A stretch of DNA of 64,000 bases, taken from contig CAJFJA010000005.1 in assembly GCA_904382605.1 (NCBI GenBank), forward strand, positions 1 to 64,000, written 5' to 3'. The stretch is from Candidatus Alloclostridium intestinigallinarum (GTDB lineage Bacteria; Bacillota; Clostridia; Christensenellales; UBA3700). Under the pieces are notes generated by a model. It worked only from the letters and a program-made list of their open reading frames with translations. It was not told where the DNA came from and did no database searches. Within the stretch, counting starts at the first letter, position 1. Every line of letters starts with the position of its first letter. A program made the position numbers and the translations under genes. Positions 49,982 to 58,121 of the stretch are shown piece by piece.

Positions 49982-50452
49982 TCAGCCGCTCGTTTTTTCG
50001 TGCAGAGTGCAGCGCGCCGTTACGGAACATTCCTTGCCCTGGGCGCTGTTTCCCACGCTTTGCGGCAGGGAATAGGTTATTGAAAAAGTAAAGTCGCCGC
50101 TTACGTCCGCCGTGAATATGACGCCGCGGCACGAAAGATAATTGCCGCTGTAAAGCGCGTTTCCGTTTACGCTTACCGTCACGTCCAGGTATCTTCCCAG
50201 ATCGTCGCTCGCTCCGCCCGAAAGCAGTATCGTGAACACGGCGTCCGCGGGAGCGTGCGCCTTATATTCCGACGTTGAAGACTGTCCGGGCAGTAAGCCG
50301 TCTATGCGGGCGGAGGCGGTGAATTCGTCGCCCGCTCCGTCCAAAGCCAGTTCCGAATTGCCCGTTACGACCACGTAAGCCGTGCCTACGGAAGCCGCCG
50401 CCACCGCGACCGCTACTGCGATTATCAATATTGCGATTTGCTTTTTACTCAT
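49982..50452 (-). CDS. Secreted or anchored protein heading the SipW operon
   Basis: A 156-residue exported protein. The start at 50452 follows AAGGA. Its hydrophobic N-terminus (QIAILIIAVAVAVAAASVGTAYVVV) lacks the FALF core of the four later substrates, so it may stay membrane-anchored or be cut by another peptidase. The mature part is beta-rich (LALDGAGDEFTASARIDGLLPGQSSTSEYKAHAP, YLDVTVSVNGNALYSGN, GDFTFSITYSLPQSV). Its first place in front of sipW is that of tapA in Bacillus, but no sequence similarity to TapA is seen. Confidence 0.7.
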   Translation of the reverse strand: MSKKQIAILIIAVAVAVAAASVGTAYVVVTGNSELALDGAGDEFTASARIDGLLPGQSSTSEYKAHAPADAVFTILLSGGASDDLGRYLDVTVSVNGNALYSGNYLSCRGVIFTADVSGDFTFSITYSLPQSVGNSAQGKECSVTARCTLHEKTSG

Positions 50453-50523
50453 AGTCCTTATCTGTTGCGCCGACCCGTCCGATGGCACGCGGCGGATTTT
50501 CCGTGCGCGCGTATTATCAACGC

Positions 50524-50551
50524 TATATATAAGTTATATTTTAACAGTCAG
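50524..50551 (-). promoter_or_regulatory. Possible promoter of the SipW operon
   Basis: Minus strand CTGACT (50546-50551), 16 bases, TATATA (50524-50529), about 70 bases before the first start codon. Weak match; other start points in the AT-rich leader are possible. Confidence 0.35.
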
Positions 50552-50639
50552 TCTTTTTCTTCGCGGAAAGTAATCCGACACCGTTTTGAAAAAAGACGGA
50601 CGTACCGCTTTACAATTTTCTGTCGGCTTAAAGCATAGC

Positions 50640-51310
50640 CGTGCGAAAAAGTAAAGTCGAATGCGTTTTCGTGCTTTATATCCGTCCGCGGACGGAGCTT
50701 ATTTTTCGGGCGGAACAACTTCGAAGTCAGGAAGTCCCCGAAATATCCGCGCTGCGAAAATAGCCTTTTTTCTGCTATTTATCCGCATATAAGGGCAAAA
50801 AATATACGAACCGATGAACGACTCCTATATTTTTGCCACATTATCCCCGAAATTCGCCATTATGTTACAACAAGGGAATCATTAAGTCAAGCGATTTTAA
50901 GTACAAGATTCAAAAATTTTAGTTAAATTAAATAAAAAGTTATGGGGGGGGGGTAATTTTGTCCCGAAAAAAAGTAAAATCCGCGGGGAAAATTCCCCAG
51001 GATTTTACTGCCGGAATAAAAGTTTTTTTTGCAACGCGGCATCGCAAATTTTCAGGCAAAAAATTTTAGATAAAGTTATTATAGTAACGGCGGACGGAAA
51101 GTTTGTCTTGAAAACGGATAAAATTACCGCCGCATAATATTGTCCACCGTATATAATATGAGAGAGCGCTTTGCCGCTTATTTCGTTTCCCAAGGCGTGG
51201 AAGAGGCAGTTTTTCCTTATCATTATTTATTCATTATGTATGGTAAGCCGGGAGAGAGTGTGTTTGTTCTTTATATCATTTAATTTATTTATCCACTTCT
51301 ATATTGTAGG
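50640..51310. other. AT-rich non-coding region with a 10-G tract and hairpin
   Basis: No convincing gene. A run of ten G lies at 50944-50953 in very AT-rich surroundings. At 50973-51009, AGTAAAATCC and GGATTTTACT enclose a second stem GGGG/CCCC, a strong hairpin without a T run. Further right the sequence is AT-rich with a few A tracts and scattered -10-like hexamers. Confidence 0.5.
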
Positions 51311-51610
51311 GTATTGCGAAGAAGTTATCTCGCATATCAGTCAAATTATTTTCAAGGTATAACAGGGGGCGGAGCGTCCCACGCTCCCGGCACGCCTTTA
51401 ATTTACCATATAAAGCAGAGTATTGCGAAGAAGTAGGCTCGCTTTTCAGCAAAACTATCTTCAAGGTATAACAGGGGTGGAGCGTCCCACGCTCTCGGCT
51501 CGCCTTTTATCTATCATATCAAGCCAAGCATTGCGAAGAAGTCGGCTCGCCTTTCAGACAAATTTCATCAGGGCATAATCAGCCCGCGGCGGCTCGCCGC
51601 TGACAGAAAA
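51311..51610. repeat. Three tandem copies of a ~109-bp repeat
   Basis: Copies begin with G(T/C)ATTGCGAAGAAGT at 51311, 51420 and 51528 (periods 109 and 108). Each continues with a CTCGC..TCAG stretch, TTCAAGGTATAACAGG (altered in the third) and, in the first two, the hairpin GGAGCG-TCCCA-CGCTC. A related copy lies at 57965-58060. No coding frame is conserved through the copies. Confidence 0.75.
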
Positions 51611-51611
51611 C

Positions 51612-51627
51612 TTACAAATAGGTTACC
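51612..51627 (+). promoter_or_regulatory. Possible PhoP boxes upstream of pstS
   Basis: TTACA (51612) and TTACC (51623) are direct repeats 11 bases apart, reminiscent of Bacillus PhoP sites (TTAACA-like repeats every 11 bases). The -10-like TAGAAT at 51660-51665 lacks a good -35, as expected for an activated promoter. Tentative. Confidence 0.35.
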
Positions 51628-51692
51628 TTCTGTGATAGCAAGGTTTGTTTTGCCGGGGTTAGAATGGACTTGACAGTAAACAGGAGGTCATT

Positions 51693-52589
51693 ATGAAAAC
51701 ATCGAAAAAAGTTATTTTTGTCATGATTGCGCTTGTGATAGCGCTTACCGCCGTTCTGGCGGCGTGTGGCGGCGAAAAGGATATAGCCGTCATCGCCCGT
51801 ACTTCGGGTAGCGGAACGCGCGACGCGTTCGAATCCATCGTGAAGTCGGAAGACGGCACGGCGCTCAAGGACGCGGGACTTATGAAAGGCGCGCTCGAAC
51901 AGGACAAGACGTCCACGGTTATTTCGCTGGTTTCTTCCACCGAAACGGGTATAGGCTACGTGTCCCTCGGCTCGGTTGACGATTCGGTCAAGGTCCTTAA
52001 AGTGGAAGGCGTTGAGGCCACGGCGGAAAACGTGCTCAGCGGAGATTACAAAATGCAGCGTCCGTTTGTCATTATGACAAGCAAGGCGATGGGTGAAAAC
52101 CTTACGGCGGCGACCAAGGACTTCCTCGCGTTTCTCCGCTCCACCCAGGCGCAGGACGTAGTTAAAGAAGAAGGCTACGTCAGACAGGACGAAGGAGCGA
52201 CGGAGTATACCGCCCCCGCGTCCGCGGTAAGCGGCACGGTGAGCATAAGCGGCTCCACCTCTGTAGATCCGCTCATGGACAAACTTATCGGCAAGTATAA
52301 GGAGATAGGCGGCGCGAGTGTCGCGGGCGTGGAGATAAGCAAGAACTGCCAGGGCACTTCTCACGGCATATCGGCGGTAAAGGCGGACAAGACGGGCAAC
52401 GTGATAGGTCTTGGCTCTTCCGCGGTAAAGGAAGCGGACGAAGCGGAGATAGCGCACTTTGAAATAGCTCTCGACGCGATTGCGGTGATAGTCAATCCCG
52501 AAAACGCCCTCGAAGACATAACCATTGCGCAGCTGTTCGATATTTACACGGGCAAGACAGTCAAATTCAGCGCTCTTTCGGCGGCATAA
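51693..52589 (+). CDS. pstS: Phosphate ABC transporter substrate-binding protein, circularly permuted
   Basis: A 298-residue lipoprotein (lipobox LAAC, Cys25) that captures phosphate for the permease encoded downstream. Its segment order is unusual. Residues 31-164 match what is normally the second half of PstS: IAVIARTSGSGTRDAFE (phosphate loop Arg36, Ser40-Thr42), TGIGYVSLGSVDDSVKVLKV, RPFVIMTS and DVVKEEGYV. Residues 182-296 match what is normally the first half: VSISGSTSVDPLMDKLIGKY, NCQGTSHGISAV, VIGLGSSAV, AIAVIVNPENAL and ITIAQLFDIYTGKTVKF. A 17-residue linker (165-181) joins the old C- and N-termini, and the new ends lie in the hinge. All phosphate-contact segments are present, so it should fold. 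GGAGG precedes the ATG. Confidence 0.85.
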   Translation: MKTSKKVIFVMIALVIALTAVLAACGGEKDIAVIARTSGSGTRDAFESIVKSEDGTALKDAGLMKGALEQDKTSTVISLVSSTETGIGYVSLGSVDDSVKVLKVEGVEATAENVLSGDYKMQRPFVIMTSKAMGENLTAATKDFLAFLRSTQAQDVVKEEGYVRQDEGATEYTAPASAVSGTVSISGSTSVDPLMDKLIGKYKEIGGASVAGVEISKNCQGTSHGISAVKADKTGNVIGLGSSAVKEADEAEIAHFEIALDAIAVIVNPENALEDITIAQLFDIYTGKTVKFSALSAA

Positions 52590-52600
52590 AAGAAAAATTT

Positions 52601-54427
52601 ATGGGAAAAAGTTCAATAAAAGAAGCGTGCGGCAAAGTAGTATTTGCCGCCACAGCCGCGCTGTGCATAGCCGCAGCCGCGGCAATCTTCGTTTTTATAA
52701 TAATGAAATCTATTCCCGCGCTTGCGGAAACGGGTTTGGCTAACTTCTTATTCGGAACGGAATGGGCGCCCGACGCAAACGACGTGTACGGTCAGCCGCT
52801 TGCGGGAAGCTACGGCATATTGCCCATGCTGGTGGGAACGCTTGTTGCCACGGTATGCGCGCTTTTGGTGGGCGGCACGCTGGGCTTTTTTACGGCGGTA
52901 TTCCTCTCCTACTACTGCAAGGGCAAGGTGAAGGCGGTGTTTACGTCCGTCATAAACCTGCTTGCGGGCGTACCCTCGGTAATATTCGGATTTTTCGGAA
53001 TAAAGGTGGTAATGCCACTTTTCAATATGCTTTCGCCCAACGGCAATTCGAGCGGACTTTTACTTACTTCCGTTATTTTGGGCATGATGATTTTCCCCAC
53101 GGTGGCGTCGCTTTCCAAAACCGCGCTCGAAGCGGTGCCGCAGGCGTACTACGAAGGCGCGCTCGCGCTGGGCGGTACGCGCGACCAGGCGGTGTTCCGC
53201 ACGGTCGTCCCCGCGGCAAGGTCGGGCATTACGGCGGCCATGATATTGGGCGTGGGCAGGGCGCTCGGCGAAACCATGGCGGTGGTCATGGTGGCGGGCA
53301 ATTCGCCGCAGTTCCCCGAAGGGCTGTTTTCTTCCTTCCGCACGATGACCGCCAATATAGTGCTGGAAATGGGATACGCGGGCGAGATGCAGATGGGCGC
53401 GCTGTTTGCTACCGGCGGAGTGCTGCTCGTGTTCGTCGCGATAACGGTTATCTTGCTTTCGCTCGTCACTTCTGATAAGAAAAGTAAGGGCAGGGGCGGA
53501 AAAAAGTTTGGTTTTTCCCTGTTTAACGGCAGGAAAATCTGCTTTGCGGGCAAGGCGTTCAGCTTTGTAAGCGCGGCGTTCGCGCTGGCTTTTCTGGCGG
53601 CGCTTATCATCTATCTGCTTGTGATGGGTCTGCCGCATCTTTCGGGGCAGCTGCTTTTCGGCGCGTATGAGTACGGCGGCGAAATAAGCATTCTGCCCTC
53701 GGTCGCGGCAACGCTTATGACGGTGGGTATATCGCTGGTGATAGCCCTGCCGCTGGGCATATGCGCGGCGATATTTTTGAGCGAGTACGCCGGCAGCAGG
53801 AATCCGCTCGTAAGGATTATCCGCGGCGCGATAGACGTGCTTTCCGGCGTGCCTTCGATAGTTTACGGACTGTTCGGGGCGGTCACGTTTGTGACCCTGC
53901 TGGGCGGAAACTATTCCATTGCCGCGGGCAGTCTTACCATATCGGTAATGCTTCTGCCCACGGTGATAAGGGCTACGGAAGAAAGTCTCCGTGCCGTACC
54001 GATGAGCCTGAGGGAAGGCGCGCTTGCGCTGGGCGCGGGCAAACTGCGCACGGTATTCACCGTGGTACTGCCTTCCGCAATGCCGGGCATAATAGCCGCC
54101 GCCATACTTTCCGTAGGCAGGGTGATGAGCGAATCCGCGCCTTTTATGTTCACCATGGGTTCAAGCATCCAGCCCATGCCGGAAGGTGCTATGAGCGGCG
54201 GAACGACGCTTGCGGTACTGCTGTACTACCTTTCCGGAGAAAATTTATATACCGACGAGGCGTACGCCTGCGCGTGCGTGCTCATGCTGATAGTTCTGCT
54301 GCTCAATATTGCGGCGGAAGTTGCGGGGAGAGCTTTGCAAAGAAAATTCCAAGGAGAGAAAAATGCTGACAAAAAGAGTAAAAGAAACAGAAAAAAAGTC
54401 CTTGAACAGGCAAAAGAAAACGGGTGA
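52601..54427 (+). CDS. Phosphate ABC transporter permease, PstC-PstA fusion
   Basis: A 608-residue membrane protein holding both permease subunits in one chain. Residues 1-295 are PstC-like (helix at 12-36, then [73 protein letters not shown] as EAA loop). A basic linker near 290-310 leads to the PstA-like half ([76 protein letters not shown] as second EAA loop). About twelve helices in total. The Lys-rich tail overlaps pstB by 65 bases. Lies 11 bases after pstS. Confidence 0.92.
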   Translation: MGKSSIKEACGKVVFAATAALCIAAAAAIFVFIIMKSIPALAETGLANFLFGTEWAPDANDVYGQPLAGSYGILPMLVGTLVATVCALLVGGTLGFFTAVFLSYYCKGKVKAVFTSVINLLAGVPSVIFGFFGIKVVMPLFNMLSPNGNSSGLLLTSVILGMMIFPTVASLSKTALEAVPQAYYEGALALGGTRDQAVFRTVVPAARSGITAAMILGVGRALGETMAVVMVAGNSPQFPEGLFSSFRTMTANIVLEMGYAGEMQMGALFATGGVLLVFVAITVILLSLVTSDKKSKGRGGKKFGFSLFNGRKICFAGKAFSFVSAAFALAFLAALIIYLLVMGLPHLSGQLLFGAYEYGGEISILPSVAATLMTVGISLVIALPLGICAAIFLSEYAGSRNPLVRIIRGAIDVLSGVPSIVYGLFGAVTFVTLLGGNYSIAAGSLTISVMLLPTVIRATEESLRAVPMSLREGALALGAGKLRTVFTVVLPSAMPGIIAAAILSVGRVMSESAPFMFTMGSSIQPMPEGAMSGGTTLAVLLYYLSGENLYTDEAYACACVLMLIVLLLNIAAEVAGRALQRKFQGEKNADKKSKRNRKKVLEQAKENG

Positions 54428-55190
54428 AGAGAGGCTTTTTTCCAAAGATATAAAGGTTAAGAACGCCAATTTATACTACGGCGAGTTCCACGCCTTGAAG
54501 GGGATAGACATAGAGATACCGCCCGAGCGCGTAACGGCGTTCATCGGTCCTTCCGGCTGCGGCAAGACCACGCTTCTGAAGTGCTTCAACCGCATGAACG
54601 ACCTGGTTCCTTCGTGCCGGATAGAGGGCGAATTTCTCGTCGGCGGAGAGGATATTTACAAGAGCAGGGACGTAACGGGACTGAGAAAGCGCGTGGGCAT
54701 GGTGTTCCAGAAGCCAAACCCCTTTCCCATGAGCGTATATGACAATGTGGCGTACGGACCGCGCACCTTCGGCGTCAAAAAGCGGTCGGAACTGGACGGA
54801 ATAGTCGAGCGTTCGCTCAGGCAGGCGGCGATGTGGGACGAACTTAAAGACAGACTGGGCAAATCCGCGCTGGGACTTTCGGGCGGACAGCAGCAGAGGC
54901 TGTGCATAGCCCGCGCCCTTGCCACGTCTCCGGGAATCATACTCATGGACGAGCCGACTTCGGCTCTCGACCCCATTTCCACGGCTAAGATAGAAGAACT
55001 TATCGGGAGTATGAAGGAGTACACCACCGTGGTAATCGTCACGCATAATATGCAGCAGGCGGCGCGCATTTCCGACAAGACGGGCTTTTTCCTGCTGGGC
55101 GAGCTGGTGGAATACGGCGATACCGCGGACATATTCGGGCGGCCGCAGAAAGAAGAAACCAGAAGATATATAGAAGGCAGGTTCGGCTGA
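54363..55190 (+). CDS. pstB: Phosphate ABC transporter ATP-binding protein
   Basis: A 275-residue ATPase of the Pst complex. The ATG at 54363 has AAGGAGAG upstream and lies inside the end of the permease gene (65-base overlap); it adds about 25 basic residues before the usual PstB start [19 protein letters not shown]. Walker A is GPSGCGKTT (62-70), signature [16 protein letters not shown], Walker [14 protein letters not shown], with the switch histidine in [46 protein letters not shown] is PstB-specific. phoU, often next, is absent. Confidence 0.96.
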   Translation: MLTKRVKETEKKSLNRQKKTGEERLFSKDIKVKNANLYYGEFHALKGIDIEIPPERVTAFIGPSGCGKTTLLKCFNRMNDLVPSCRIEGEFLVGGEDIYKSRDVTGLRKRVGMVFQKPNPFPMSVYDNVAYGPRTFGVKKRSELDGIVERSLRQAAMWDELKDRLGKSALGLSGGQQQRLCIARALATSPGIILMDEPTSALDPISTAKIEELIGSMKEYTTVVIVTHNMQQAARISDKTGFFLLGELVEYGDTADIFGRPQKEETRRYIEGRFG

Positions 55191-55193
55191 CGC

Positions 55194-55223
55194 TTGCCAT
55201 GCGCCGCGTCAAAGTGGTATAAT
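55194..55223 (+). promoter_or_regulatory. Internal promoter of the PhoP/PhoR-like pair
   Basis: TTGCCA (55194-55199), 18 bases, TATAAT (55218-55223), immediately after the pstB stop; it allows basal expression of the regulators. Confidence 0.6.
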
Positions 55224-55238
55224 TCTATCGGGTGGAAT

Positions 55239-55901
55239 ATGGATAAGGCACTGATTTACATTGTAGAAGACGACGAAGGCATACAGGAAGTGTACGAGGG
55301 CGCGTTCGAAGGCGTATACGACGTGCGCATCTTCGGCGACGGAGCTTCCTTTTTCAGGGCGTTCGAGGAAAAGCGCCCTTCGCTTGCGATAATCGACATC
55401 ATGCTTCCCGATATAGACGGGTATACGATTCTGACCCGGCTGAGGGAGAAGGACGAGCGGCTGCCCGTGATAATAGTTTCGGCGAAAAGCGACGAGATAA
55501 GTTTTGTAAAGGGTCTGAACAAGGGCGCGGACGATTACGTTTCCAAGCCCTTTTCCATTATGGAACTGCTCGCCAGGGTAAAGGCGGGACTCAGGCGCGC
55601 CAATCTGTACGTACGCCGCCACAACGATTTTTCCGTAAACGAAAAACTTTACGACATAAGCTACCGCGGACAGAAGCTGGGGCTTACGGTAAAGGAATTC
55701 AAACTTCTGAAACTGCTCATAGAGCGCGCCGGGGAAACGCTCACGCGCGACGAGATATTCAAAACCGTGTGGGGAGAGGACTTTATGGGCGAAACGCGCG
55801 CGCTGGATATGCATATCGCGCAAATACGCGACAAGATAAAGGCTGCCGGCGGAGATAACGTAATAGTCACCGTGCGCGGCGTCGGGTACAGGGTGGACTG
55901 A
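55239..55901 (+). CDS. Response regulator, OmpR/PhoP family
   Basis: A 220-residue DNA-binding regulator. Receiver: acidic pair in IYIVEDDEGIQ, phospho-acceptor Asp53 in LAIIDIMLPDIDG, VIIVSAKSDE with the switch Ser, and the lysine in DYVSKPFSIMEL. The winged-helix domain (about 125-220) has LGLTVKEFKLLKLLIERAGETLTRDEIF and RALDMHIAQIRDKI..VRGVGYRVD. GGTGG lies before the ATG. Position after pstB and next to a sensor kinase suggests control of phosphate genes (PhoP-like). Stop and next start overlap (TGATG). Confidence 0.92.
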   Translation: MDKALIYIVEDDEGIQEVYEGAFEGVYDVRIFGDGASFFRAFEEKRPSLAIIDIMLPDIDGYTILTRLREKDERLPVIIVSAKSDEISFVKGLNKGADDYVSKPFSIMELLARVKAGLRRANLYVRRHNDFSVNEKLYDISYRGQKLGLTVKEFKLLKLLIERAGETLTRDEIFKTVWGEDFMGETRALDMHIAQIRDKIKAAGGDNVIVTVRGVGYRVD

Positions 55902-57601
55902 TGAGAAGAAAACTTACCTTAAGGTGCGTGCTTATCTCGCTGATAACGGCGGTAATAGTGTTTGCAGCCGCCTTAGGAGTCGTTTTCTGGCTTTACGACG
56001 AGACGGAGTCTGACGGTATAAAGGATAAAACGCATCTGCTCACAGCCGCTTTGCAGTCGGCGGAAGACCCGTCTTCCGTGCTTGCGGCGATAGACGATAC
56101 GCGGGTGACGCTGGTGGACGCGGACGGCAATGTGGTGTACGACAGCTACGGGGCGACGGACAACCACGGCGACAGGGAAGAGATAATCGCCGCCATGAAC
56201 GGCGAGCCAGAGGTGGTCGGCCGCTATTCGCAGACCATGGGGGCGCACGCTTATTATTATGCGGAAAAATTTACCGCGGGCGGAAATACCTACGTTCTGC
56301 GCCTTTGCGAAAGAAGGAGCGACATAGGTCCGTATATCGGCGCGGCGGTGGGCGCGCTCGTTCTCGCCGCTGCGGTGGGTATAGCGGTGTCGGCGGTATT
56401 TGCGCGCAGAATGTCGGGCAGCATATCCGCGCGCCTGGGTGAGATAAACAACCGTCTGCACGCGCTTACGCTCGCAACGCCCGGCACGTCCGCGGCGGGC
56501 GGGGACGAATTTGCGGAGATAGCGGAGGAGATAGACGCGCTCGTGGCGGGGCTGGGAGGCTCGCTTGCCGATTTAAGGCGCGAACAGTCCAAGCTGGATT
56601 TCGTCATAAACAACATATCCCAGGGCATGATGGCGTTTTCATCGCACAACGAAATAGTGCTTTACAACAAGCCTGTCTGTAAGATTTTCAAGGTGAAGGA
56701 CGACATAATGGGCAGGCATTTTTCCTATCTCACCAAGGACGAAGAGTTGAAAACGCTTATGCACAACGCGCTTATGCGCGGCGAGGACGGCGAATTTTCC
56801 TACCGTCTGCGCGGAAAGGATCTGAATTTCAAGGTGTACAGCTTCAAGACGGACGACGAGAGCGGGGAGATAGAGCACATCGTGCTGGTGGCGGACCTTA
56901 CCAAGGAAAAGGCCGCCATAAGGCAGAAGAGCGAATTTTTCGCAAACGCTTCGCACGAGCTGAAAACGCCGCTCACGACCATGCAGGGGCTGACGGAAAT
57001 TCTGCTTGCCAAAGCGGGCGACGAAGGGCAGAAAAAGCAGCTTGAACGCATATATAAAGAGAGCAAGCGCCTGAGTTTTCTCGTGCAGGATATGCTTTAC
57101 ATAAGCGACCTGGAAAGCGGCAGGGCGGAACGCCGCGAAGAGGACATAGATTTGGGCGCGGTGGCGGCGGAAGTCAGGCAGGAATACTCGCACCAGGCGG
57201 AAGAAAGGGACGTTACGATAAACGTTTCGGGCAACGGACACGTGCGCGCGGACTACCGCAACATATACGAGATAGTGGGCAATCTTTGCAGCAATGCCGT
57301 GCACTACAACGTGCCCGGAGGAAAGGTGGATATGGATATCCGCACCGACGGCGGACAGGTAATACTCACGGTTTCCGATACGGGCATAGGTATTCCGGAA
57401 GAACACCTTCCCAAGGTATGCGAACGCTTTTACCGCGTGGATAAAAGCCGTTCCAAAAAGACGGGCGGCACGGGTCTGGGGCTTGCCATAGTCAAGCATG
57501 TGTGCAACCTTTACGGCGCAAAACTGAATATCCGAAGCAAGGTGGGCGAGGGCACCACCGTTCAGGTTGTTTTTAGCCCCACGGACGACCGCAACAAGTG
57601 A
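55901..57601 (+). CDS. Sensor histidine kinase, PhoR-like
   Basis: A 566-residue membrane kinase, partner of the regulator directly upstream. Two transmembrane helices (about 8-30 and 148-168) bracket an extracytoplasmic sensor domain with DTRVTLVDADGNVVYDSYGATDNHGDREEI, the pattern of PhoR-type sensors. A HAMP-like linker and a PAS domain (about 220-330, DFVINNISQGMMAFSSHNEIVLYN) follow. The phospho-histidine box is ANASHELKTPLTTMQGLTEIL (His at about 351). The ATPase part has N box NLCSNAVHYN, G1 DTGIGIPEEHLPKVCERFYRVDKSRSKKTGGTGLGLAIVKHV. Complete. Confidence 0.92.
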   Translation: MRRKLTLRCVLISLITAVIVFAAALGVVFWLYDETESDGIKDKTHLLTAALQSAEDPSSVLAAIDDTRVTLVDADGNVVYDSYGATDNHGDREEIIAAMNGEPEVVGRYSQTMGAHAYYYAEKFTAGGNTYVLRLCERRSDIGPYIGAAVGALVLAAAVGIAVSAVFARRMSGSISARLGEINNRLHALTLATPGTSAAGGDEFAEIAEEIDALVAGLGGSLADLRREQSKLDFVINNISQGMMAFSSHNEIVLYNKPVCKIFKVKDDIMGRHFSYLTKDEELKTLMHNALMRGEDGEFSYRLRGKDLNFKVYSFKTDDESGEIEHIVLVADLTKEKAAIRQKSEFFANASHELKTPLTTMQGLTEILLAKAGDEGQKKQLERIYKESKRLSFLVQDMLYISDLESGRAERREEDIDLGAVAAEVRQEYSHQAEERDVTINVSGNGHVRADYRNIYEIVGNLCSNAVHYNVPGGKVDMDIRTDGGQVILTVSDTGIGIPEEHLPKVCERFYRVDKSRSKKTGGTGLGLAIVKHVCNLYGAKLNIRSKVGEGTTVQVVFSPTDDRNK

Positions 57602-58121
57602 TTTGGGCAGTATCTTTCGGGCACCTTTCCGCAACCCCTCACTCGACGTAACTTCGCGCCGCTTTATTTTATACAGTCAACCATATAAAACAACCTGACG
57701 AAAGCATTCCGCAGACGTAATGCTGCAAGATTTAACACGGTTATTTCACGGCATGATTATGGGTGGAGCGCCACGCGCTTCAAATCTGCTCCGAAATCTA
57801 TTTGCCGAAATCGCTTGTCGCGGTCTTCTGCCGGGCTAATGGCGCCCCTGTGGCTTAGAATGGATAAGGTTCGCACCGCTTTATTTATGATATGAAAAAA
57901 AGTATCCGATACCAATATTTTCGGTAAAAGATAGTGTTGAAGGCAAAATAACACGTAGCAAAAGTGTTGCGAAGAAAAAAGCTTGAAATTCACTCGTTAT
58001 TGTTTCAAGGCGTAATCGGCTCGCCGCGGCCCGCCGCGGCGGAGCGTCCCGCGCTCCCTCTTGCTTTGTCTATATTTTTATAGTATAATGAAAATACCGA
58101 TAAAATTTTTGGGAGAAAGAT
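57602..58121. other. Intergenic region with a dispersed repeat copy
   Basis: No gene with start signals and coding character is seen in these 520 bases. GGGTGGAGCGCCACGCGCT near 57760 and a fuller unit at 57965-58060 belong to the repeat family found in tandem at 51311. A -10-like TATAAT (58082-58087) and GGGAGAA lead into the GH18 gene. Confidence 0.5.
57965..58060 (+). repeat. Dispersed copy of the ~109-bp repeat
   Basis: It begins GTGTTGCGAAGAA, has TTTCAAGGCGTAATCGGCTC and ends in the hairpin GGAGCGTCCCGCGCTCC, the same three blocks in the same order as the tandem copies 6.5 kb to the left. Confidence 0.65.

Noticed and set aside
51005..51223. 72-codon frame on the minus strand in the non-coding region before pstS
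   Set aside because: No ribosome binding site, no motif, and it lies in AT-rich sequence where short frames are expected by chance.
51311..51610. Tandem repeats considered as a CRISPR array
   Set aside because: The repeat unit is about 109 bases with diverged copies, there are no short identical repeats separated by unique spacers, and no cas genes are in the window.
57757..57993. 78-codon minus-strand frame upstream of the GH18 gene
   Set aside because: It runs into the dispersed repeat, has no start signal and encodes no recognisable protein.
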